This document shows, piece after piece, positions 54,244-64,000 of a stretch of DNA of 64,000 nt. The translations under genes and the position numbers were made by a program. Under the pieces are notes generated by a model that searched no databases, was not told where the DNA came from, and saw only the letters and a program-made list of their open reading frames with translations. Source of the DNA: Linnemannia elongata (taxonomy: Eukaryota; Mortierellomycota; Mortierellomycetes; Mortierellales; Mortierellaceae); assembly GCA_036320915.1 (NCBI GenBank), contig JAXBDG010000017.1:124001-188000 (forward strand). The letters are read 5' to 3'. The stretch's first letter is position 1, and every line of letters starts with the position of its first letter.

Positions 54244-57200
54244 TTACTCACGAGTAATAGAAAACAACGCGTCACCACCACCGCCACCACCCACAGCTCC
54301 TCCTCCTCCTCCTCCTCCAACCAAATCCATAGATCCAATCCTCGCATGCGCCATCCGCTGTCTCAACCCCAGCGCTCGTCTAAACAACTCCAAACTCGTC
54401 GGCTGGTCCAATAACCCCTGCCGGAGGTGTGTCAGAAACATGAAGAAGTCACATACGGCGACAATTCGTTCCCGACAGAACCTGTCCAGTGCTTGGTATT
54501 GCTGTTGCTGGGGTGATTGAGTTGAGGAAGAGATGGTTGAGGAGGTGGGGGCTGAAGAGGAGTCGGAGGAGGAGTCGGAGGAGGAGGAGGAAGAGGAAGA
54601 GCCGAGGAGGCGGAGTCGGAATTCACAGGGTCGTATGATTCCGCAGAGGCAGCATGCGGTCTTGGGGGCTGAGGTTGTCGTTTTGCTCACCAGCACCGAC
54701 CCAGTATTTGTAGTCGTGTTTGTTAATGTGGCAACAGTTGGCGGTGAAGGTCTCCAGGCTTCGATCTCACAGGCGTTGGCTTCCATGGCTTTCAGGAGCT
54801 GTTGAACCCATCGCCCTTGTACATTGCTGTTCGTGTTGTTGTTAATCCCATGCAAGAGAGGTGGTAAAGACGCCGACGATTGTGTCGAGGAAGAGGACAG
54901 CAAGGCGCTCATCCACCCGTAACTCTGCTTTGTTGCCACCGTAGCGGTCGTTGTCGAGGATCGTCCGTCATGATTGATCAAAAGACAGGGGTAGATATCC
55001 TCTGTGAGGACCTTCCTCATAAATATCGACTGGCTTGTGTTGGTTGTAGAAGGGTGGTTGCGTCTGCTCACTTTCGTGTTGTTGGCGGTGTTGGTAGTGG
55101 TGGTGAGTCGGGCCGAGGAGGAGGAAGGAAGAATGCGTTTGAAGATTTTTGACTCGGATGGTGCACTGTTGCTGTTCGAAAAAGATGATCGGACGGAGGC
55201 AAGGTGATCCTCAAACTCCTGGAACGCTATCCCATCCACAAACGTGTCGACAGTAGCAGTCGGAGCTACCTTCGACTCCAGCGGTAGCACCGTCGCCGCA
55301 AACGCATACCTCTGCTGCTCACCCTCACCACTCTCTCCTCCATCCTTGGCAGTGTTATGAACCGAGTTGAGCGCAGGGTGAATAAAAGACGCGTTGATGC
55401 CTGCTACGCCAGATGTTTGCTGGTGGTGACCTTTTCCGGCGAGCTCGGTGATGCCAACACAATCTGCAGCCAGCCGTCGGATCCGATTGATGCATTCTCC
55501 TGCCATCCCACCGCTTGATTCCAGCTCCTTCCTTGATGCCGCAACCAGCCTTTTTTGTCGAATGGCTGCCGTTGTAGCCGTGGAATCTTTGTCACTGGCA
55601 TTGTCTGGTTGCTGTTTCTGTTGAGAATCTACCACATTCGTCACCTCCATCGAACCAGCACCACCGCCACTTGAAGCATCCTTCTCAAGACACCCCAACG
55701 CTAACAACGCCAACTCACTCGCCTCATCCAGCGCCGCCTGCGCACACGTCAACTCATTTACACTCCCTAACAACTCCTTCGAAAACCTCCCTAAATCCTT
55801 CACCAACTGCCGATGCCCCTCCTCAATCCTCTGATGCCGGTTTAGTTCTTGGACCCGTAACTTGTCGAGGTGGAGGATGTGTTGTTTTAGAAAGACGCGT
55901 TCGTCGATGAAGGTAGGGGAGAGGGTTGAGTTGAGGGATTGGGAGGAGCCTGAGATTGTTGCAGCGGTTGAGTTTAGGGCGTGGGAGAGTGTCTCTGTCG
56001 AGCTGTTTGTTGAGACTGGGAATAGATTGGGCTCAGGGATGGTGTGGGCGGCAGATGTAGTATCAGTGGACTTCTGAAGGGAGTTGAGGGATCCGACGAG
56101 GAGGTGGCGACGACGACACATCTGTGACGATGAGGATGAAGATGGAGATCGCAACTCTGGGGTCTTTGCCTGTACATCCGGCTCAGTACCAGTGTCTCTC
56201 TCCCTGTTGCTGTCTATGTCCTCAACGGTAGCCAGGACACGACTGATCGAGAAGTCCTTCTCCCTCTCACGTTCCTCATCCTCATCCTCGTGCAAAAACT
56301 CCTCCTTGATGACATTGCTGTCAAGGCTCATCATACTTGAGTTATCCAACCACTCTTTTAACGCACGATCTGGTGCACCTCTCGTCCCCGTCCTCCTGTT
56401 TCCTTGCTTGAAAGCACCCGGGGCTCCCTTCTCCTGGTCCTGTCTGCTTCCATGTCCACGAGAGGTCGAATTCTTGCCACTGCCGTTCCTGGTGCTGGTT
56501 TTGGAAGAAAATGAGGAGACGGATGACAGAGGAGGTGCAATATCGATGGTCTTGAGGTGTCGTAGTGCTACTATGATCGCATTCCTGTACACCGTCTCCT
56601 GTGACTCTGTCACTGGCTCGGCGTTGGAGGACGAAGGCGAGTCGTTTTTGTTGGGAGACAGCGATGATGACGATAAGGTAGACGAAGAAGTCGACGACGG
56701 TCGTGAAGTATCCGTATTGTCGACAGTCGTACTATAGGTCGAGGTGATTGCGAGGTCCGGTTGGGAGGGATCGACATCCGACGATTCCGATAGCCGTCTT
56801 TTCGTTCCTGTCCTCATCTCTGATTTAGACGATGAAGATAAAATACCCAAAGTTGAGGACCTCTCAGCGACCAAGGAGGGTAGCATCCCCTCAGAGCGGG
56901 TATTCCGTTCCAGCCCAGGCATCACCGTTCCCTTCATGCCCTTCTCCTTATCCATCTCACCGGTCCGTGCTCTTGTCCGCATGCTCTGTCGAAAACTGCT
57001 GTTGCTGTTGCTGTTGTTGGTATAGCTTGTAGAGGATGAGGAAATGAGGGCGTTCTCGAGGACAAAAGTAGTCCACTGGATCGCTCTTTCCGCATGATCC
57101 ATCCACCCATGATCCTGCTGGACAATCACGTCCAAGTCCTGGATCATCTGGATCATGTCCAACCTGTCCTGTTCATACAATGGGATCACCTAACATACAC

Positions 57201-58313
57201 AAGAACGCGGACACATAGGAAATTTAGTTGTTGTTGCCTTTTTTTTTTCTGGCGCGATTTGCTTCATACTGGAATCCGGGATGACTATAATGGATGGGAA
57301 GTGTGTATGAGTTGTACCTTGCAGTCTTCTTCCAGTTCCTGGAGGCGGGATTCCAACATGGTTACTGTCTGCATGGCCTCCTGAAGCCAAGGCATCACCT
57401 TCCCATCCAACATGTTCGTTGTACCAGTTACTCCTGCTGTTGTGGCGGTTACAGGTACAGGAGGTAGAGGGAAATCTGAGAGTAGGGATGCAGTGTCCAA
57501 ACCCTGGCCTTGAAGAGGGAGATGGAGGTTGTGATGGAGGGATGTGGTCCGTGCTCTCATTGCTGGTGGCGGTGGCACATCTGGAGAATCATTGTTCGAG
57601 TCGAGCGGGGACGGTAATGGCGGTGATAGTTGCTGATGCTGCGAGGATATAGAATGGGCTCTATACCGAGGCGAAGGGAGAATGGACGCATACCGATGCG
57701 ATGCCACCCCTCCTTTTACATTTACTAAAGGACGATCGTGTGGTTGTTGTTGGCCGTTATGAAAGTCAACCTTCTTGATAAGCGTGGTATCGATGACTGA
57801 TGTTGTGTTCGTCCATATGTTGTTGTTGTCGATGGTCGTGAATGCCAATGGCGATAGTGGTGTTGAAGTAGAGGAAGGTAAAGGTGAATAGAGGCTCGCA
57901 GCAGCGGAAGTTTGTGTCCGTGAGCGTTTAGAAGTTTGGACTTTGATTGCCGAAATGTGATTATTACTCCTGCTGTTGCTGTCATGATCGTCGACACTGG
58001 GAGGAGGGAAAGTAGGCACTGGAGAGGTAGGAGTATAGCATGAGAACTCATCCTTGTACGATGCCGGCGATGTAGCAGAGGCATAATAAGTGTTGTTGGT
58101 GGTTGCAGCCCTAGATCTAACCCATGGTGGTCTTCCTGAGGGTGTCAGTGATGGTGCGGTTGTGGATGTAGTGGAGGATGGTGTGAGGGGAGAAGCGATT
58201 GAAGGTGCATGATGATGGCTGCTGAATTTGGTGCGATGAGCGGATGTATTGAGAGGGAGGGGTGGGTGGTATACGGGGGAGGGACGTGTGTCTGTTGTGT
58301 ATGCGCGATTCAT
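54244..58313 (-). CDS. Sec2/Rabin8-like C-terminal-domain protein, 1,313 aa
   Basis: Exon 1 58313-57318 and exon 2 57189-54244, joined in phase 0. Most of the protein is Ser/Thr/Pro/Asn-rich. The last 250 residues carry blocks that match the C-terminal part of the Sec2/Rabin8/GRAB exchange factors in the same order: EDIYPCLLINHDG (about 1059), LLKAMEANACEIEAW, CCLCGIIRPCEFRLRL, FCRERIVAVCDFFMFL plus THLRQGLL, then ELFRRALGLRQRMAHARIG. Animal Rabin8 activates Rab8, yeast Sec2 activates Sec4 in exocytosis. The usual Sec2 coiled-coil GEF motif is not obvious; helical stretches at about 315-375 (ending an exon with LESRLQELEEDCK) and near 760-835 could be it in diverged form. A poly-Ser/Gln insertion of about 40 residues sits inside the domain between RLRL and FCRER. 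Rab GEF activity is therefore inference. Confidence 0.62.
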
Positions 58314-59759
58314 GATGGCAGACTATTAGCGAGTTGTGCGGATGTGTGTGTTCTGTGTGAGGTTGACAAAGGCAGAGTTTGAATGTGGAAATGAAATAAA
58401 AGGGCAGAGACACTGTCAGTAACAAACAAACAAACAAATTAGACGCAAAGACGCAGAAACATTGCGGATATGCGCGATTGAGAAAAGTAGAAGGACAAGG
58501 AAGACACGAGCGGTGTGGTGGTGGTAGCTCTTTGTTCATCGTCCCCTGATTTGTTTTGCTTTTCCCGATTCATCTGCAGCATCCGTGATAATTATTACCT
58601 TGGCTGTATACGTGTGTTTGTGTGTTTGAGTTGTATGGCATGCAAAGAGATGCAAAATACACAAGGAGTCAATCCGATCGTTCAAGAGAATGAGAAAAAG
58701 AAGAAAAGAATGATTACGGAAAGAAGGAAAAAGAGTTAAAAGAGATTACATAGAAACGAAGGCTTAAAAAACCCCAAAGCAAGAACCTGTTTAAAAGAGA
58801 AAGGAAAAAAAAAAAAAAAAGGCACACTGGTTGAAACTGATAAAGTCATCGGTGACACTGCTGATATTGCGTGGCAAACGTGTCTCAAGTCGAGATCGAC
58901 ACTAGAAGGAGATAGAGTGCATATTATCAACGTCCATCCACCCTTCCTTGCCTTAGCCACCCATTAGTATGCAATCCGATCCCTCTTTTGCTCACATGCA
59001 CCCAGCATTGTCTGTTATCTTTGCCTTTGCTGATCTACCTTCTCATCTCCCATAACACCAACAAAGATGGGGTCCATGACAAGAAAACCCAGCATCCGGA
59101 TTTCACCCAAGATTAACCATATGATGAGAACCATCGCCTTGATCTTCTTTTTCCTGATCCCCCTCCCACAAAACTCCTCTCTCCTTTCCTTGCCTTGCCT
59201 TTTGAAGGATGAGCAACCCTCATTTTTCATTTCAACTAAACCCAGCACCTGGTTCTATGTTCTCTTGTTCCTTCTATCATCGCTCTCTTTTTTTTTATAT
59301 CAATCCGTCCTGGATACCTCTTAAGGACAGGACGTAGATGAAGAAAAAGGTAATAAAGGAGGTGCATGTTCAATCGTGTGAAAATTGCTAGCTTCTTTCT
59401 TGAAGGCATCCTACAGTGAGAATGAGAAGGTAGGAACTATAGTCCGAGTGGCCTATGACCCGTACAAGCGAGTCATCGTTTTTTTTTTTTTCGTATGTTT
59501 ATTATTGTGCCGAAACTCGGAAGATGAAAATGTCATGGACGATGGAAAATAAACTCAATTGCACATAAGCAATGAAGCAATTGGGTTGATAGCAGACTCT
59601 AAGAAGGAAAAAAAAAGTCGTTATAATGAAAGGATGACAAAGAGAAGAAACAGCTTCAATTACGAAAAAAGGGTCCTATTCCTTCTCTCTCCCTAGTTCC
59701 TTCCCATCCTTGCCCACTCCAAACAAATAACAATTGTGCTATATAAAATACACCACCTC
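58314..59759. other. 1.4-kb intergenic region
   Basis: Promoter of the Sec2/Rabin-like gene (-) on the left and 3' UTR of the right F-box gene (-) on the right. Poly-A at 58806-58820 and poly-T at 59479-59491. Short frames have no protein-like features. Confidence 0.5.
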
Positions 59760-62410
59760 TCAACAATAGCTAAGCCAACGAACAGACCATTTAACCCTCC
59801 CATAAATATTTTGATCCAACGCATTCTTGAACACCATCGTAGGATCTGCACGGGCATAGGGTAACCCATAACAGAACTGTCGTTGACTCGATAAGTCCAT
59901 AGAACTCCTAGGAGTAGTCGTCGCAGAGCTGGGACAGGGTTTGGGGACGATAAGGTTGACTTCTGAGAGCTCGCAGAAGGAGGAAAGGAAGAAGGCGATC
60001 TCATCCATTGAAATTGAGAAGCAGCCGGTTTCCAAGTCTGGGATGCTGAGATATAAGGCACAAAGGCGTGTCAAGTCTTTTAGGCAGGACATCATGACCT
60101 GTCGTTGTTTTGATTGTGTTAGAAAGGAAAAGGAGGTGGAGGGATATTGGTTAGTATGTGAATATGTGTGAGGGGAGGGAGAAGACGAGAAAGGAGAGAT
60201 AAAAAGTGGCGGAAGCAAAAAAAAGGGGAAGGACGGCGGAGAAGGAAAAGGTGATATCATAAGCCAGATTGGCTGCATGCCCACCGAAAGTGGTCAATGC
60301 TCAAACACATTGTCCCTCCTCCACAAATAGAACAAACACATAAACTCGCAAAAATACCAATATCAAAACCGAAGGGAAGACGAACCTGCTTTTGAACACC
60401 AAGAAGCTCAGTAAGTCGCAGCCATTGCAGCTTCTTACAATGTCGGAGCCCCTCAAACATGCCCCAAGAGTTCATCCCCTTTCGATCAAACAGCTCAATA
60501 TCCAAGATCTCAAGATGAGTACCAAACTCGCCACAGGCCTGCCAGAACCTTGGTCCGAATCCTAGGTAGGCGTTCACCAGTCTTAATCGCTTGATCGGAC
60601 ACATCTCAATCACATAGATCATCCCGCTCTGGGGGTCGCTGCGAGGGTAGCGTTGTTGGCGGGTGGGATCTCGAGAGATGCTCCCGCCCCAGAGGGTGAG
60701 GTCCTCGAGTTTTGGACAAAGTTCCGCAATACTTTCGAGGAGGCGAAGGGAGCTGTTGGCGGAGAGGGTGGTGATGTTGCAGCCGATGAGGCCCATGACG
60801 GGACCTGGGCTGCAGTCCAAGGACTGGGAGGAAGTCATCTTGCGGGAAAAGTTCTTATAGATCTCTTGGTCTGTCTGGTCATTCACCTTGGTTTCGAACA
60901 TGGTCAGTTGCGGGGCTAGGCGTGCAGAGAGGATCTTGAGAAGTTTGTTGGAGGGGTGGAGGATACGGAGGGATCGGAGGGCAGGAAGCTGTGGTTTGCT
61001 GAAGAGGGCGTTCACAAAGTCGCCTTCGCCAATATCGAGATAGATCGATTCCAGTTTTTGGAGGGCATGTGGGCGGAAGGAGAAGTCATCGAGATGGAAG
61101 TCCTGTCCGCCGTTATCATTGGTAGGACTGTCGGTGGTACGGCTTGGAGTGTATATCTTGATCGACTGCAGGTTCTCGCCAAAGCCCATGTCGATGGCAT
61201 CCACCCATCCAGAGATGCAGGTTGAAGGGAATGAGAAATGGGCGAGGTTCTGACAGGTCATGAGTACATGGATCACAGACCGGTCGCTGATCTTGTAAGC
61301 CTCATCCAGGTCCAGAGACTCCAAGTTAGGGCAACAAGTAATGAGTCGGTTGAAGTCGTCCTCGCTGAGCGTCTGCTCCTTAGACGGCATCTTGACCGGC
61401 TCTAATCTCAAGACCTTTAACGCTATGAACGACGTCTCAGTCAGGGTCCGGACCATGGTGTGATCAAACGGCGACCCAGCCCAGTTACAGTCCAGATAAC
61501 GCAATCGAGTACACTCCGTCGCAATCTTAAGCAGAATCGCTCGACATCGCGCATGGCCCCACCAAAGACTCTCATTATTTGCATCCGGAATCGAGCCCTG
61601 GCGCACAACTACTTCCTGGATATAATCAAAATACTGCCATCCATGATGCTGAAGTGTATATGCAAACCGGTCCAGCTGTCGACAGGTCCTGATCTTGGGC
61701 CGTTCCCACAAGAAGGGCAATCCGACCTTTGCAAACGCCCGGTTGACACGACAAATCTTGGAGAACGCGTCCTGGACGAGATCGTGGATCCGGCTTTCGG
61801 TGATGGCCTTGACAGTCGTGCAGGTTGCAGTGGAGTGTGGACGATGGATGGTTGTGAACTCGTAGGTGCTTTGGGTAGATGGGTTCTTTGTCTGGTCACA
61901 ACTTTTCCTGAGGTGTTGGAAGATGAGGAAAAGAATGTCGGTGCTGCGCGAGAAAAGGTCCAGTCGAGGTCTCCGCCGCTTTTTTGGTTGCTCCTGATGT
62001 TGGTGCTGATGGTGCCGTTCACTTTTGCACTTACAACCCCTGCTCCTACTCCCCGAGGACGATAATGTTGTCGACGATTTTGAGGATTTAGAGGTGACAG
62101 TAGAGGTTGTGGGGGAAGGGGTTATTGGAATAGGAACAAGGGTTGCGCCACTGCTGTCGGTGGTTGTAGGACTGGCGGGAGGAGGGGTGACGGAGGTCAT
62201 GGAGGGCAACGCAGGGGAAGGGGTTGGAGTGCTTGGGGCGGTGATGATGGCAGGAGGTAGATGTGGTGCATTGAGGCAGCCATCGGCCATAGTAGTTGCT
62301 GCGCGTGGTTGATTGGAGGAGGAGGAGGTCAGGCATGCACCAGTAGGAGGGGCATGGTGCTTCTGGGAACCACACCCCTTTTTGGCTGTTGTCGTCAATT
62401 CTGAGGTCAT
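59760..62410 (-). CDS. F-box / leucine-rich-repeat-like protein, 787 aa
   Basis: Exon 1 62410-60386 and exon 2 60098-59760, phase 0, with a 287-nt intron that opens with the non-consensus GTTCGT. Residues 1-140 are low-complexity Ser/Thr/Pro and end in a basic run KKRRRPRLD. The F-box-like helix starts LDLFSRSTDILFLIFQHLRK and resumes after an insertion at ICRVNRAFAKVGLPFLWERP. Leucine-rich repeats follow: CTRLRYLDCNWAGS, CCPNLESLDLDEAYKISDRS, LCPKLEDLTLWGG, CKKLQWLRLTELLGV. This is the common fungal F-box-LRR layout, presumably a substrate receptor for an SCF ubiquitin ligase. The second exon continues in the same style (LKDLTRLCALYLSIPDLE). If the intron is not removed, the protein would end soon after exon 1 with a cysteine-rich tail that does not look genuine. 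Confidence 0.75.
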
Positions 62411-64000
62411 CTTTTGTTGTTTTTTGTCGTTGCTTTGTTATTGTCGTTGCTGCTCGTTACTTTGGGAAGAGTCGAAGGCGAAGAAGACAAATCGGAAGAG
62501 GTAGTGGAAAGAAGAGAGAGAAGGTCGGCTTGTCGGTGTAAATTGGGATGAACACAAGGTTGACGATACAATTGTTGGTTGCTGGTGCTTTAGCGGACAA
62601 ATAAGGTTAGCGAAGGTGAGGAAGGGTGAACGAGAAGAGAATAGAAAAACGGCAGCTTCCTTTAAAACAACAAGCGATGCAAAGAGAGAACGAGGAAAGG
62701 GCGAACATTTATTCCCACTCTGCTGTGTGTTCCTCCTCCTCCTCCTTGCGACCCCATGGTCCACGCATACTCATGTTGTTATCCTGTCCCTTCTTTCACA
62801 AAATCGATCTCCCTCTGTGTTCTCTTTCGCAAAATAAGAAACAATGTCCTCTCCCTGAATGAATGGAGGGTGAAAAGGGACAACCACGAAGAGTGAGCGT
62901 GCCGGATCCCTTTTTTTTTTTTTTGCAGACATGCGAAACTCGCCTCCTGGATATAAAAATAAAAAATATATAGCCAAGATCCAGTACCATCTCACCAATG
63001 CTCACTCGTTTTAGCAGAAAAAGCGAAAAACAGACAAGAGAGGCACGCTGCGGCGTATTGGAGATAGATTGATCAAGGCTAGGACAAAAGTGAGATGATA
63101 GACACATGCATATTTGTGCCATGGGTAGAAATTAAAAGAGGGAGATTTCCATGCGTAGAGTGTTGTCCCTCCTCCTCAATCATGTACGAACATGATTCAA
63201 GTAAGGAAACCAAAAAGGCAAAGTTCTTAGCCCCCCTATGGTGTTATCCCAAGCCTGGTTTACGGGTCCTTTCCCTCCTTCAATCTACGTAAGTAGAGCT
63301 ACATGAAACAAGGCCCATAAGTATCTGTGTTACTTGCCCTCACATTTCACATGGCGCACGTTCACCCCGATTTTTCGCTCTCAAAAACACCAAAGCCATT
63401 TTAGGCGAAACGGGAGAGTGAATGAAAACATGGTGCAGCCTGTTCAGTCATGGCGGAGACAGAAAGAAAGAGAGCAAGAGCACACACACAAGGGGGAACA
63501 GAAACACCTACCAATGCACGCAAGAAAGCAACTCTGTACCTTAATTGTTCTCTTTACGCACCACAAATGAGAAGAGTGCCCATTTGCTTCTGAGCGGCGA
63601 GGAAGAATGGAGCTTGGCCATGATGAGTACTCGATTGAGCCGCTCAACAATCCCCATAAACAGGAAGAATGTATGGATGGGTGTGAGGAAAAGTGGGGGA
63701 GAAGGGAGAGAGAAGGAGGGTGAGAGAACAGAAATGAGAAGTGGTGACAATAGCGAGCGAGAGAAATGAAAAACATTGGATGGGCAAATGCAGCACAACA
63801 TAGCAGCGGGAGACAAAACGCAACAGCCATTTATAAGAGCTGGCTGACAACTGACAGGCATACAAAGAGACAATATGCCATGGCATGGGGCCATTATATG
63901 TTCACCCACTGCAAGCTTTTGTAGTATACCCTACTGCGCTTGACTCTTCAACTCCAACATACACCGTCTTCTTTATATTTCGAGCATTATTCTTCTTTTT
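62411..64000. other. Right-end 1.6-kb region without a recognised gene
   Basis: Left part is the purine-rich leader of the right F-box gene (read on the minus strand, CT-rich). The rest is A-rich with a poly-T run near 62911-62923 and microsatellite-like CA and GA patches. No protein-like frame on either strand. Confidence 0.5.

Noticed and set aside
1..64000. CRISPR array, prophage, bacterial operon, viral gene or complete transposase
   Set aside because: No spaced direct repeats of CRISPR type, and no integrase, transposase, reverse transcriptase or capsid-like frame was seen on either strand.

Overview
The window looks like chromosomal DNA of an early-diverging filamentous fungus, most likely Mortierellomycotina (Mortierella/Linnemannia type); this placement is inference. 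Support: many GT-AG introns of about 45-290 nt, genes for fungal proteins (OPI1, MBF1, Bmt5, RAD17), two large F-box/leucine-rich-repeat-like proteins, long CT-rich leaders, and many poly-Gln, poly-Ser and poly-Asn tracts. There is no sign of a bacterial origin, phage, CRISPR or complete transposon.

Layout, left to right. 17-2197 (+) F-box protein. 2748-2819 tRNA-Asp. 3023-4237 (+) SpoU-family RNA 2'-O-methyltransferase. 4352-8392 (-) multi-exon USP35/USP38-type deubiquitinase, divergent from RAD17 (8688-12162, +, nine exons) over a 295-bp promoter containing an ACGCGT box. 12896-13449 (+) MBF1. 13450-19362 gene-poor. 19363-21947 (+) OPI1 phospholipid-synthesis regulator. 22666-24354 (+) paraoxonase-like membrane-anchored protein. 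24465-24818 second copies of an 83-bp repeat and tRNA-Asp. 24819-28273 no gene recognised. 28274-30621 (+) poly-Gln protein with four membrane spans. 31072-35040 (-) 1,322-residue protein of unknown function. 35041-38159 gene-free, rich in purine repeats. 38160-46986 (-) a 16-exon SNF2 ATPase of the ATRX/ARIP4 group with an N-terminal SAM domain. 47492-48654 (+) BMT5. 48968-50512 (-) GLO2. 53394-53726 (+) small helical protein. 54244-58313 (-) 1,313-residue protein ending in a Sec2/Rabin8-like domain. 59760-62410 (-) second F-box protein.

The genes serve separate housekeeping roles: DNA-damage checkpoint, chromatin remodelling, ubiquitin turnover, rRNA/tRNA modification, phospholipid control, glyoxalase detoxification and possibly Rab-dependent secretion. 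They form no operon or obvious gene cluster. I found no convincing new multi-gene system. The most interesting items are the SAM-SNF2 architecture, the recognisable but poly-Ser-interrupted Sec2/Rabin-like domain, the repeat that accompanies both tRNA-Asp genes, and candidate regulatory sites (MCB, inositol-type and Gcn4-type) next to genes whose yeast counterparts belong to the matching pathways. Exon boundaries were derived by hand from GT-AG sites and frame continuity; no transcript data were available.
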